This document shows, piece by piece, positions 24,464 through 37,723 of a DNA stretch of 64,000 bases (the stretch's first letter is position 1; every line of letters begins with the position of its first letter). The DNA lies in contig NC_081408.1 in assembly GCF_030272615.1 (NCBI RefSeq), forward strand, positions 766,047,330 through 766,111,329, read 5' to 3'. The notes beneath the pieces are model-generated. The model was not told the origin of the DNA. It saw only the letters and a program-made list of their open reading frames with translations, and made no database searches. A program made the position numbers and the translations under genes. Source of the stretch: Cryptomeria japonica (taxonomy: Eukaryota; Streptophyta; Pinopsida; Cupressales; Cupressaceae).

Positions 24464-24891
24464 CTTTGTCTAGACCTCTCTCTTTATGACACTTGTATAT
24501 TTATCTTTATCTCTCCACCCCCCCTCTCTTATTGTCTTGCTTATTCTATCTCTATTTCTCCCTCTCCCTCTCCTGCTCTCCTTTCATCTCTCCATCTATC
24601 ATCCCTTTTACCTTTCCCAAGTTATATCTATCTCTAGATCTCTCCTTTCTTTTCTTATCTCCTCATATTTATATCCTTATCTTTCACTCTCTCAAATTAA
24701 CTTCCTCTTTCTATATGTATTTGCTTCTCTCTCCTCTCTATTTATCTTCATCGCTCTCCATCTCTCTCCATATATTTCTCACTCATACATACATACTCAC
24801 TATTTTTCTCTTCCTATCTTTATTTCTCCCTACCTATCCCCTCTATTTATCTCTCATATCTTTATCTTCCCATATGCCTTTATCTATCTCT
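24300..24891. repeat. pyrimidine-rich tract with (AC)n microsatellite
   Basis: About 590 bases dominated by C and T on the plus strand (TCTCTC, CCTCTCCC and TATCT words), with an (AC)n run at 24422-24462. Two long overlapping open frames here only reflect the scarcity of purines and are not genes. The copia element B 3' LTR begins exactly at its right edge. Confidence 0.8.
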
Positions 24892-26252
24892 TGTTGAACC
24901 CATGACAAGACTAAGAGGGAGGCTAAATTAGTCCATGAGTTCAAAATAGATAAATTATAAACAACATTCAACCATTCAACAATAATATTGAAAATACATT
25001 AGCCATCAACACAAAAATACTACATTTAATCATAAAACCCAAATAGAAAAAAACAATGATGAGAGTATAACTCACAATATAAATATGAATGAATAAAATG
25101 TTTTAGGCTTAGTGTCAAGAAGAAACAACACCTAACTGACCTCAAGATAAGGCACACTACCTTAGGACAAGATATAAGGACATGCACAGCTAAGGCACAC
25201 TGCTTCAAGGTAAGATACAAAAATAATGCTAAAGGACCCACTGTTATTCAACAATAGAAGAAATAGAAAAAATGATATGAGAAGGATATCTTGAACATGA
25301 AATTGTCCAAGAACATAGGATCAAGTGGCCAATATCATGGCAAATATCTTTGAACTCTGTCACTGTCTCTTCACACTATCTTCCTGACTATATGATCTTC
25401 AAAGATTTTCACAAACTGAGTTTTGCACATCCACAAACTCAAATCTACTTGCATACACTTCTCATCAATTCACACACATTTTATACACAACTCATACAAC
25501 CTGATTCCTTAAATATAAGATAGATCATCAAATTTTTTTTTGAGGGTTGACCACAATCAGGATAAATAATATTGCACAAATAAGCCACCCAGACCAAAAA
25601 TACTCAAAGTAATCCACTCTAAGAGGAGGGGACACAAATACGTCATAACATATCCTTCCAAGATGAATCCAACAATATGTACAGGCTAACTCATCTTCCA
25701 AATTCACCATCAAACATAACGTGTAGATAGGCAATATAACCTATCAAATAGTCAGCTGAAAGACATCTTCCAATGTATATTATGTCACAGGGATCTCCAT
25801 ACACCATGGTGAGACAAAAAATGACATTCTAAATAATTTTCAATGCATATACGAACCAAAGAATATGATCTAATCAAGATAGACCAAAAGAACACACCGA
25901 ACTATAACACAACTAAACATTCCAAACACAAGTCAACATAACTCTCTTGTAAAACAGAGAATACTATACAAGCCATAAAATCATGTCCACTAAACCTTAA
26001 CACAAACTAAAACATATTTGGAGGCCACCAAATTCTTTTTGGACCAATTTGGTAGAAATTCTTGATACCAAAAAATAGAAACAACCAACTTCTATGAACT
26101 AAAATCAAAATACCACAAGCAATACCAAAATATCAAACTCAATCTGCAACACAAAACACAATTGCAACAATCAAGAGCATATCCAAATGATAATTCATCT
26201 AGACAACCAAGTTTGACATAAATGGCAACCATACGAACTCATATTTCCAACA
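24892..26252 (-). repeat. 3' LTR of element B
   Basis: 1361 bp; on the minus strand it starts TGTTGGAAATATGAG and ends GGGTTCAACA. The purine tract CAAAGGGGGAGAT (plus 26253-26265) lies immediately upstream in element orientation. Confidence 0.85.
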
Positions 26253-26479
26253 ATCTCCCCCTTTGTCATTGGTGGCAACACTTGAGCACATCAAGCCATC
26301 TCTCTCCCTATTAATAAGTTCTCTCCCACTTTGACATCAAAGACAAAGGGCAAAACATAATATAGTGATCATTCAACACATACTCCACTTCTCCCCCTAA
26401 GAGCATAAACATCATTAATCTAGGCAATAAATGATAAGCTCTGAATCTCCGCATGAAAAGGTGCATCGCTACAATGCAT

Positions 26480-29219
26480 CTATTTTGAAAAAGGAGGAGA
26501 AATGACACCTAGTTTCTGCCTAAGAAACTTAAAAGTATCCTTTGCTAATGCCTTAGTGAAAATATTTGTACCCTATCCTTTTGTATAAATATACTCCAAT
26601 CCGACTTCCTTTTTTGTAACCTTTTCCCCTAAGAAATGATAACAAATTGAGATATATTTTGTCCTTGAATGCATCACTGGATTATTTGAGATGTTTATAA
26701 CACTGGTATTATCAAACATAATAGGAATAGCTTCATCATATACTACTCCAATATTCTTAAGAGTTTGTTTCATCCACATAACCTGAGTACAACAAGGTAC
26801 TACTATAATGTATTCTACTTCTGTAGTAGATAGAGATACTGAATCCTGCTTCTTAACCAAGAAACCAACCCGTATTCTAAGAAAAATGCACCACCACTAG
26901 TACTTTTTCTTGTCATCAACACTTCTACCCCAATTAGCATCCATGTAAGCTTTTATCATAAAATCTCCATTCTTCTTATACCGAAGACCAAAATGTAGTC
27001 CCTTTCAAACACCTAAAAATCCTCTTTATAGCTTGCTAATGTGACTAGTTTGAATTAGTTGAAAATCTTGTAACTGAATAGACAACCTACATAATATTCG
27101 GTGTAGAGGAAGTTAAGTATAATAGTCCTTGAATCATAGATCTATACTTCTTCTGATAAAAATTCAGAGATATATCATATTTATTCAATTTACAACCAAT
27201 GGTCAAGGGTGTATCAACCTGTTTATAATTCTCCATTTCAAACTTATTTAGAATCTCTTTTCCATATTCATCTTGGGAAATAAAAATATCATCCTCTCAC
27301 TGAGTAACTTGTAGGCCAAGAAAGAATGACAAATCACCAATCATTGACATCTCAAATTCCTTTTGCATCTCTTCTACAAATTATTTACATAGACCATCAC
27401 CTCCTCCAAATATGATATCATCAACATAAACAACAATAATCAACAACTTGTTACCTTCAACCTTAAAATAAATATTTTTATCAGAATTACCTTTCCTGAA
27501 GTTTTGCTATAAAAAATCTTTGTCCAATCTATAATACCAATCTTTAAGTGCTTGTTTGAGTCCATAAAATGCCTTGTTTAACTTGCAAACCATATCTAGA
27601 TCTTCTGACAAACTAAATCCATCTGGCTGCTCAATATACGATTCTTCTTCAAGTTCTTCATTTAGAAAAGTTTACTTAACATCCATTTGATATACCTTGA
27701 AATTCTTAAAGACATAAAAATAAAGAAACATTCTAATAGCTTCCATCCCAAGTACTAGAGCAAAAGTTTCCAAAATCAATACCTTCAACTGGTGAATAGC
27801 CTTTACATACTAATCTCATTTTGTTCCTTGTAATGTTTCCTTGTTCAATTAACTTGTTTTGGAACATCCACTTAATTCCTATCACATTTTTGTCCACCAG
27901 TCTAGGTACCAGTTCCCATGTATGATTTAGTTCTTCTTCCATTGCTTTTACCCAACTTTCTTCTTTACTTGCTTCGTCATATGATTTATGTTCCACCAAT
28001 GAAGAAAAAAAGTAGTTTGCTTGCACACTTGCTTCTTCAACTGTTCTTCTTGTTTGAACACCTTTGTTTTTGTCTCCAATTATTTGATCTTCTGAATGAT
28101 TATTTTGTACATATCTCACTAGGGTTTTAGTAACTTGCTCAAGTTCTTCTTCCTCTTCTTCTTCTTCTTCATTTTTCTTTTATTATCTTTCAGACCTATC
28201 TTTTCTTCTATAGCAACTAGAATAATCTCAAAATCAGCTTCTTGTACAGGTTCAAGAGAAACTTGATCCCATTCTTCACATACTTTCACATTTGTACTTT
28301 CCACTATCTTGTTCATCTTCTGTTATAACATCAATAATCATTGATGTTTGTAGCATATCCCCAAAATATTATTTCATCTGTTCTGGTATCAAACTTTCCA
28401 AGATCGTCTTCATCTCTTTTCATGTTGCATTTACTTCCTAAGATTGTGAAACATGTGATAGTAGGAGGTCTTCCTTTCCACAACCCATAAGGTGTCTTAG
28501 TATGATTTACTCTTATCTACAGGTACCTGTTAAGAATGTAAAAAATAGTATGCATAGCTTTTTTCCAATATACATTAGCCAAATTAGTGTCCTTCAACAT
28601 AGTTCTAGCCATCTCAATAATAGCTATATTTTTCCTTTCTACAATTGCATTTTGTTGAGGGGTTCTTGAGGTAGAAAAATGCCTTCAAATTCCATGTCTC
28701 ACAAAATTATCAAATTTATTTAAAGTAAAATCTCCTCATCTATTAGATCCCAAACATTTGATTTTATCATCCATTTGATTTTCAACCATTGATTTGAACT
28801 CTTTAAATCTTTCATAAGCTTTATATTTCTCTTTTAAGAATGTAACCAATGTCATCCTAGAATAATCATCAATAAGAAACATAAAATACTTTTCTCCATT
28901 GAGTCCTCTTATCCTTGTAGGCCCGCAAATATTTGTATGAATCATCTCCAAGGGCTTTGAAGTAGAATATTCCTTGTTCATGAATCTCCTCTTTGTTTAT
29001 TTTCCAAGTTGACATTTCCAACATATAGTATCCATACGTTTGATAATTCTAGACAAATCTCCCATAACTTTAGTATCTGTGATCTTTATTATGTTATAAA
29101 AATTGACATGTCCATCCTCTTGTTCCATAACCAACATTAATTGCTCTGTTTCAGAAAACATCTATTTCTACTCTTATCCTCAATGTAGTAAAGATTTATA
29201 CTTGTCCTAATACTTTATG
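26480..29219 (-). pseudogene. copia pre-integrase, integrase, RT and RNase H, element B
   Basis: Minus-strand pol segment broken by stops and frameshifts. Seen in order: a pre-integrase segment ending CWKCQLGK (about 29010); integrase with MIHTNICGP, FLIDDYSRMTLVTFLKE and KIKCLGSN (28736-28981), then TPQQNAIVERKN; a lysine/glutamate-rich spacer; RT with [30 protein letters not shown]-like residues, YGLKQ and the active box VVYVDDIIFGGG (about 27420); and RNase H with STTEVEYI, MFDNTSVINISN and HSRTKYI (26573-26860). The N-terminal edge is the hAT-like insertion. The TDNGGEF-type motif of integrase is degraded (CLGSNR*GDF). Confidence 0.85.
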
Positions 29220-29227
29220 CTACTTTT

Positions 29228-29710
29228 CAAAGATTACTTTAGTGGCGAATATTCGCCAATAGCGAATTTTTCAGGTCGACAACTTGGGAAATGGCGAATA
29301 TTTTGTATCGACTGAGGGTAGCCATGTTGCCAAAAATTATCAATTTCCATCAAATTCACAACACGATTGCAATATGTTTTATGTAATTAAATGTTTCTAT
29401 GCAAGGATTTCGCCAATACAATATACGGTGGACACATGGTAAATTTAATTTTTTCTCCTATACTCTCCGAGGTTGCCTTAATAGACAACCATAATTCGCC
29501 TATAGGCATATGAAGATTTGTTGGCTAGGAGGACCCAATTCGCCCAACATTTTGCTGACGCATGTCTCCATTCACCCCAATTTTCACCAACTATATTGTA
29601 TTTGCCAATTATTTGGATGACGCATAATCATCTCAAAAATTACATAAGTCATGTTATAGTTAAGCGGGATTCGCCAAATATCTGTATACCATATAAAATT
29701 CCCATAGAAT
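29228..29710. promoter_or_regulatory. left terminal and subterminal region of the hAT-like element
   Basis: Contains at least seven TTCGCC/GGCGAA words. Two form the perfect palindrome GGCGAATATTCGCC (29244-29257); others lie at about 29293, 29409, 29495, 29539 and 29670. Subterminal short repeats in hAT elements are transposase-binding sites, so these are candidates. Confidence 0.5.
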
Positions 29711-29944
29711 TCACCATATAAGGATTGGTATAAATACATTCAAAGATCAGATCTGTCTCTACACAATATGGTGGGTTCTCGGCTCTGATTTCAGATCAAT
29801 AGTGAAGTTTCAGACCAAGGAAAATCATTTTTGTTGACTGCATTGGCGACTACTAGTGACCTAAGGGTGAGTGATCATATTTTTGAAGTGTTATAATATT
29901 ATTCTGAATCTATCTATATTTGTTTGCACTGTTGAGTTCATTCT

Positions 29945-30030
29945 TATTCAATGGGGACCCATGAGTTCCTAGTGGTTAGACGAGAGATTCAAACCTCAGA
30001 CATCTAGATTGTAGGTCGTAGGGCCAATGA
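29945..30030 (+). repeat. possible tRNA-SINE fragment
   Basis: CTAGTGGTTAGACG (A-box-like) is followed after only a few bases by GATTCAAACCTC (B-box-like). The spacing is far shorter than in a tRNA, so this would be a SINE head with an internal deletion, or a chance resemblance. Confidence 0.3.
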
Positions 30031-30389
30031 AATATATATTATACTTTATTGTCTATTATTACTTTTTCAATAAATTGATTTTTTTTGGGTAGCCTTTATT
30101 TCATTGGAGATGTCGAATAGGAAGAAGGGTAGGAAACCTGAATGTGGAAAAGGCCACGAGAGGCCAAAAAAAATCGAACATTGTCTTCGTACTTTGGCTT
30201 TGGAAAAGATTGTGGTGAAAATTAGGAAGGTACATCATCACAAGTACAAGTACAAAATTCACAACCTACACTGCATGTTGAAGATGACGGTGAACTTGAT
30301 ATCTCATATTAGGATGATCTTGAAGTAGATTATTTTGTAGATACCCAAGTTAGCCGAAATGATATAATTGACTTGGGTGACAATGCCAT

Positions 30390-32171
30390 ATATGATAATG
30401 CATGGAAGGGAAAAAGAAAAGCCAAATAAAGAAAGGATCAACCAAAATAAAAAAAGGATCAGGAGTGGGATGTGTTAGTGAGAAATTTTCAAATTAATTG
30501 GGAATCGAAGTATCCATTCATTGAACCAGTGGAGAATCCAATTGAAGGTGAGCCTCCGATAGAATGCAAGTGTAAGATTTGCACTTGGAAACATAACAAG
30601 GAAATTAGGTTGTAGCTAAAATTTGACACCATAGAAAAACATATGGGTAAAGTTTATGAAAAATAAATGATAGCTAGAGTTGAAAAATCAGTGATAAGAT
30701 GGAAAACAAAGGAGGAATGTAAGCATGTGAGGAATGCCGAAGAGTATTATTTTCATGAGAAAATATAGATGAAGCCTACTGAAGTTAAAGGTTACATTGA
30801 AGCTAGTTTTGGAAAAGCAATGCAAACATAAACAATTGGGAAAAACTATTCAGTTAAGTGTTGTTTTTTATATTTTGAGCAGAGGGTGTGTTATGACATA
30901 TTTCCCATCAATTAATGGTTTATTACACTTTTTGAAAGTTCCTAACTATCCTAATAGTCACCGGTCAGTAAACAGTGGATGGGAATGGGCAAGGTGTCTT
31001 GCTGAGGTTGAAAAATAAGATGTAAAGGAAAAAATAAGAGAGTCAAACTTCATTGCATTTTCTTTAGACGAAGTTATGACAGTAGATAATACTTCATGGG
31101 TATGCATGCATATTTATACTGTATAGAATCATGCCCGCCAACCTAATCTACTATCTGTTGCTAAAATGAGGGATAGTGCGACAACAGATAATTTATTTCA
31201 ACTAGTAAAGAGATCTTTAATTGAATATGGAGGTATAGATGACATGATGATTGGCAAAAAATTGGTGTGTGTTGAAGCAAATGGAGCTTCAGTATTGCAA
31301 GGTCACAGGAATGGTCTTTGTACAAAGATTGAAACTTCTTTTGCACCCTACATTACTATAATTCACTGCATGTCTCACATAATGAAACTATCTTTTGGAA
31401 TTGTGAGCAAGTATGCTCCAGTAAAAAAAATTGAAATTTTAACGAGAGATCCCTACTCACACTTCTGTCGAAGTCCCAAGTGATTTATGGAATTTCAACA
31501 CTTTGCTGATGGGATAACTGATGGGAACAAGCCTTTCAAGGATAATGATACCAGATGGATCTCTTTGGATGGTCTAGCTCATCAAGTTTTTTCAGATTAT
31601 CCATCCTTGATTGGACTATTTCACACAAATCACGACGAATCGGAGCAACTAAAATCTCCTGACCTTCTTTGGAGGTTAAGTAATCTAGAGGCATTCTTAA
31701 CTTTAGCAGCTCTTTTGCCCATGATAGAGGAAATGAGGAAGATTATGAAGGCTACCCGAAAAAGAGCTATGTATATTGAAGAATATGATACACTATGTAA
31801 GTTGTCATGCATGGCCGTCGACAATCTCTATCCAAATCAATCAACACTATCTGATGAAAAATTTGTTAAGTGGCAGACACTCACAAATTTGAACAATCCT
31901 GATAAATTTTTATAAATCAGTGTAAATGGGAAGGTATGTGCCAATGTATGGGGAGTTGAGATACCAATGCACTTCTATGCCTCAATCGAACCTAGGGAAC
32001 CAAGAAAGCGCCCAAGGAAACAACTAGCAAGAGTTACAAGGGAATATTTCGACAAGATTGTTGAGTCTGTAACTACTTCTATGAAGAAAATTGCCTATGA
32101 TCTTTCCTCACAGATTAGAAGCAGATTCCCTCCTGACAACCTACTCGAAGCCATGTCTATTGTGTTTCCTT
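30390..32171 (+). pseudogene. hAT-type transposase, N-terminal and central part
   Basis: Degenerate transposase. A zinc-finger-like segment (ECKCKICTWKHNK...TIEKHMGK, about 30555-30645) precedes the hAT RNase H-like fold. That fold shows FIAFSLDEVMTVDNTSWV with the first catalytic Asp (about 31055-31100), then VEANGASVLQGHRNG, where relatives have Asp-Gly-Ala-Ser, then HCMSHIMKLSFG, DTRWISLDG and the EAFLTLAALLPMIEEM helix. One frame is kept from about 30797 with single stops. It ends at SIVFP where copia element A is inserted. It resembles the ZNF862/KIAA1586-like hAT branch rather than Ac/Tam3, by eye only. Confidence 0.75.
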
Positions 32172-33540
32172 TGTTGGCATTGCATGAAGATTACATTGAA
32201 GTAGTATAGTGTTGTCATTGATGTCAATTGATACTGGTAATGAAGCAAGTATAGCTACCGGTAATGATGTAGTAAAGCAACTGGTGTTGATGTAGTGAAG
32301 ATCAATCAGTAACCCTAACCAATTGAGATGAAAAACCTTAATTGATGAAGTTTGGAGATTGGTTGTGATGATCTATGACTGAATGATGATCGGTGATGAA
32401 GACGCCACGTAAGCATGTTGCACATGATGAGTTTTGAAATGGATTTGGCGCATAATAGATAACCGTTTATCTTGGGAATGATCAAATGCATAGTATGAAG
32501 TGACAAATGTGTGATGAGTTACAGATTCAATGTGTGGTGATCCAGGAACGATTGTAGATGCCTAGAAGAATGTAATGTTGATTGCATATAATATAACGGT
32601 CAAGATTGAACCCATGTGTTTGTAATATCTATGAGATTTGTAGGGCTTGTGTTGTGTCACCGACCTAATGTATTTGCTTACAAGATCGATGATTTGTTTC
32701 AATGAAGTGTTGGCAATTTGGTTAAGTGTGGAAGTTATTGTTTCCGAACTAGGAGGTGTGTCTGCAGAATGTTGTGAAGGCAAATAGGAGCGATAAAGGA
32801 TCTCATTAAGCAAGGAAGTGCTATTTCCATATCAGTCAAGAACCTGTTGTTCTCTAACCATTACAATAGTTAAATCCCTTAACTGGGTAAGATTTAACAG
32901 GCTTGTTGTTAAAATCCTCTAACTAGGTGATCCATTAGCTTGGATTTGAAATCCTCCACCAAGGTTACCTTTAACAGGGTATTTATAGATAATCCGTTAA
33001 CCAAGTGGTCCTTAACCGAATCTTTTCCTAACAAGACATTTTTGTATAAGGTTATAACAAGGCTTGGCTCCTAACAGGGTGAACTTTAGAAGAGTTCAAA
33101 ATACTTGTGGGTATTCATCCCCACCGTGGTTTTTCCCATTTGGGTTTCCATGTGAAAATCATTGTGTCAAATGGTGAATGATTTTGTGGATGTGTTTTTG
33201 ATATGGTTGATTTGAATGGTTGGTAAATCTACATAGATATATTTTAATGACTAGAAAATGATCTGAAACATGTTTTTACTGGTACTAGTAAAGTGGTTTA
33301 AGGTTTTGTCAAATGGTATTTAAGTTTCAAGATCTATTGCATTGTGTCACTGTGTATTAGGACAACTGGTAAAGTTTAACCGTGTAGTTGTAGATTTGTC
33401 TGGGTGTCTAAACCGATATACTTTATGAGTTGATTCATAGTTGAAAATTTATTTAGTGAAAGTTTAGTTTATTTTCTATCTACCGATTCACCCCCCCTCT
33501 CAGTAGTTGACTAGATATTTATAGTTTCATCATATTATCA
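32172..33540 (+). repeat. 5' LTR of element A
   Basis: 1369 bp, TGTTGGCATTGCATG to CATATTATCA. It carries the GATTCACCCCCCCTCTCAGT box near its end and CCCATTTGGGTTTCCATG upstream of it. A primer-binding site with two mismatches to the initiator tRNA-Met complement (TGGTATTCGAGC, 33543-33554) follows. Confidence 0.9.
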
Positions 33541-33610
33541 ATTGGTATTCGAGCATTTCAGGTCCCCTTGAGTATAAGCCTAACGACTTGAGGAAAAGAT
33601 CTAGGAGACA

Positions 33611-36600
33611 ATGATGAAGAGAGAAGGTTCGAAGATTAATAGAGATAACTATAAAATTTGGAGCGATAGGATGAAGATTTACATCAAGAGCTTAGGAAGT
33701 TAGTATTGGGATCAAGTTGTTACTAAGTATAACTTGTCTAGTGGAATTCTGATAGATGATCAGAAGAAGGAGCAATAGGAGAATAATCAAGAATTGGAGG
33801 TCATCATCAGTACCTTGTTCGATTCAGAATATGTTGATGTTCATGTCTTGGAGAATGCATATGAAGTTTGGAAGAAACTGGAAGAAATCTATGGTGGTGA
33901 TGAGCATGTAAAGATTTCAAAGGAAGAGAGTCTCAGAGGAAAATTGGATGACATGAGAATGGTTGAAGGTGAAAACATTTAACAGTATGGTTAGAGAATC
34001 AAGGAGATAGTTGGAGAAATCAAAAGTGTTGGAGGTATAGTGGAGGATGCCACTGTGGTTATCAAGGTGTTGAGAACCCTTCTACCATTCTACGCTATCA
34101 GAGTTGCAACCATTCAAGAACTCAAATCTATTGACAAGACAAAGGCAACTCTTGACTCTATCATTGGTAAATTAACTGCATTTTAATTAAATGGTTTTAA
34201 TGGAAGTGTTCAAAGGTCAGAATCTACATTTAAAGCCTCGGTCTCAACCCCACCGGAATGAAAAAGTAGAGAAGCTAGTTACAATCATGAATCCAGATCT
34301 AGCAGAGAGGTAGATGATGATGACACTCTAATGGAACTTGAAGCATTGTTGGCCAAGTAGTTACCTAGAGGTACCAGTAAGTACAAAGGTAAACTACCAT
34401 TGAAATGTTTTGCATGTAGCCGGATAGGACATATTGCTGCTAACTGTCCTAATGGAGATAATGAGGAAAAATGAGAGAAATATAGGAAGTTCAAAGGAAA
34501 AAGAAAAAGAAATTGTTTCATTGAAGTAGATGGAGGTATTACTGATGAAGAATCCAAGGAAGATGCAAATGAGGACATTATCTTTATTTCTATCAAAGAA
34601 GAGATATTAGATCAGAAGACATTGGTCTCTCACTTAGATAGTTCAGATGACTGGATTATAGATAGTGGTTGTTCACATCACATGACCGATGGCTGGAGTA
34701 AGTTTCTTACATTAAAATAATTTGACGGAGGTGTTGTGAGATTTGGGAACAACTCACTCTGCATGGTGAAAGGGAAAGGATCCATCTCCCTGAATGGTAA
34801 GAGTAGTACAGATGATGTCTACTGGGTTGAAGGTTTGAAACACAATCTTTTTAGTGTTTTTCAACTCAATGACAAAGGTTACCCGTTGGAATTCAAGAAT
34901 TGAGTTTGTAAGATCTTTGAAAGCAAAGGTGAACTGATTACAACTGGAAAACAAACCAGAGGTAATCTTTTTCACTTAAATTCTAAAGTCACTAGTTGTT
35001 TGATTGCAAAAGTTGAAGATAGTTGGCTTTGGCATCAGAGGTTTTGCCATGTGAACTTTGATAACATTGTAAGAGTCAGCAAGTCAAAATCAGTAAGAGG
35101 TTTGCCACAATTGGACAAACTGGTGAATGCTTTGTGCAAGGAATGTTAGTTAGGGAAGATGACATCCTCAACCTTCAAGAGAAAATCTTTCTCAGCTGAT
35201 CATTTTCTAGATTTGGTTCATACTGAGTTATGTGGACCAATGAGGACTAGGAGTATTCAAGGTGATCGGTACTTCATGATATTTACTGATGACTGCTCAA
35301 GGATGATGTGGGTCAAGTTCTTGAAAGACAAGACAAAAGCATTCAAAAAATTTAAGGCATTTAGAGCCTTGGTTGAGAATGAAAGTGGAAAGAAGCTAAA
35401 GTGCTTAAGAATTGATAAAGGTGGTGAATTTACTTCAGAAGAACTGAATAGATACTATGAAAATATTGGAATCAAGAGGTAGCTATCTGCACCAAGGACA
35501 CCACAACATAATGGTATTAAAGAAAGGAACAATTGGTTAGCAGTTGAAGCTTCTAGGACTATGCTAATTCAAAGAGGTGTAGCTATGACATTTTCGAGAG
35601 AAGCTATCAGCACAACTGTTTACACAATGAACCAGATATTGGTTAAAAGAGGTAAATACAAAACACCCTATGAATACTGGTATAGTGGATTACCTAATGT
35701 TAGTTATTTGAGAATATTTGGTAGCAGATGTTTTATTAAAAGAAGTGATTATATTGGTAAGTTTGATGCCAAAAGTGATGAAGGCATATTTCTTGGTTAC
35801 TCCACCAAGAGCAAATCTTACAAGTGCTTCAACAATCGGATTAAGAAGATCATTGAAAGTGTCAATTTTTGAGTTGATGAATTTCATGAAAAATCAGAAG
35901 AAACTAGAAAGGAGAAGGAAGAAGAAGAACCTAAGACACTATTTTTGGAACCGGAACTTGTAAAGCCAAAAGTTGGAGAACTAAACAGAAAAGCTCCAGT
36001 TCAACCAGAATAGGAAGGTCCAACAAAAGATGAAGAAAGTGAAGAAGAAGAAGAACATGAAAATCAAGATCAAGTTATTCTAAGGTATGTCAAACTCAAT
36101 CAAATCCCTGGTCAGATTATTGGAGACAAGGATGTAGGTGTGTTAACTAGAAGAAGGCTAAGAGAGAACTCTTGTATGATCTCCACCATTGATACTAGAA
36201 CTGCAAAAGAAGCCTTTGCAGATGAACATTGGATCAAGGCAATGGAAGAAGAACTTGACCAGATAGAGAAGAATATTACTTGGACACTGGTACCCAGACT
36301 GAAAAACAAGAATGCAATAGGTACAAAGTGGGTATTCAGAAACAAACTGAATGAAGATGGAGTAGTGGTTAGGAATAAAGCCAGACTAGTATGCAAAGGA
36401 TATGCACAAGAGGAAGGTGAAGACTATGGTGAGACATTTGCACCAGTAGCAAGATTGGAGGGAGTAAGGACTCTACTTGCATTTGCAAAATACAAAGGAT
36501 TTAAAGTATATCAGATGGATGTTAAATCAATATTTTTAAATGGAATGTTGGAAGAAGTCTACATAGAAGAGCCGGATGGTTATTCATTAACTGAAGAAAA

Positions 36601-37723
36601 GGACATGGTGTGCAAGTTACATAAGGCACTATATGGATTGAAAAAAGCACCAAGAGCATGGTATGAAATATTGCACACTCACTTAGTAAAGATATGTTTT
36701 CAAAGAACTAGTGAAGATAGTAATATTTATCTCAAGACTGAAGGATATAAAATACTGGTAAGTGAGGTATTTATTGATGATATCATTTTTGGAGAAAATG
36801 ATGATATGTGTCATGATTTTGATAATGAAATGAAGAATGAGTTTGAGATGTCACTGGTAGGTGAGATAAAAAAATTCATAGGTTTGAAAATCCAACAGAT
36901 GAAGGAAGGTATTTTTATCACACAATCCAAGTATGTGAAGGAAGTGTTAAGAACTTTTAGAATGGGAGACTGTAAACTAGTCGGAACACCAATGGTTGAA
37001 GGTTGTAAATTATCAAAGGAAGATGATTCTACACCAATTGATGAAAATGAATACAAATCCATGATAGGTAAGCTACATTATGTTGTCCACAACATACCAG
37101 ACATTGCTCATGTAGTAGGATTGGTTGCCAGATTTCAGAAAATGCCGAAGGAGTCACACATGGTTGCAACCAAAAGAATTTTTAGATACTTGAAAGGCAC
37201 AATTGATTATGGATTATGGTATCCATATGTAGGAAAATTTGACTTAAAAGTCTATACCGAAGCAGATTGGGTAGGCAATGTTGATAACAGGATGAGTACA
37301 ACTGAAGGAGCATTTTTTCTTGGAGGCAAATTAGTGTCTTGGAGTAGCAAGAAACAAAGTTGTATATCTCAATCTACAACAAAAGCTGAGTATGTTGTAG
37401 CTTATATGAATTATACCCAAGAAATCTAGATGAAACACATATTGGAAGGTTTCAAGTTGAAGATATCAGAACCGGTAAGAATTTTTTGTGATAGCACAAG
37501 TGCTATAAATATTTCAAAGAAAATGGTGTTGCATGCTAGGACAAAGCATATAGAGCTGAAGTATCATTTCCTGAGAGAAAAAGTTCAAAGCAACGATGTA
37601 TCATTGGAGCATGTTTCCACTAAAAAACAACTAGCAGATATTTTTACTAAGCCCCTGCGTAAGGCTACATATGAATAACTTAGAGGTAGGTTAGGGGTTG
37701 TACCCCTTCATGAAGTCAATTAA
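33611..37723 (+). pseudogene. copia gag-pol polyprotein, element A
   Basis: A single frame of about 1370 codons without frameshifts but with about 16 stops. Order: UBN2-type gag (KINRDNYKIWSDRMK, YEVWKKLEEIYGG); CCHC knuckle (CFACSRIGHIAANC, about 34410); protease (WIIDSGCSHHMT); pre-integrase (SWLWHQRFCHVNF); integrase (VHTELCGP, FTDDCSRMMWVKFLKD, KGGEFTSEE, TPQHNGIKERNN); RT ([56 protein letters not shown] in place of Y-V-D-D); RNase H ([17 protein letters not shown], with Glu where Asp is usual, and STTKAEYV). Stop at 37721-37723. The longest uninterrupted piece, 36140-37429, covers RT to RNase H. Confidence 0.9.

Noticed and set aside
24486-24905. Two overlapping open frames of 134-139 codons
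   Set aside because: Leu/Ser/Tyr-rich translations of a pyrimidine tract; length is explained by lack of purines, not by selection.
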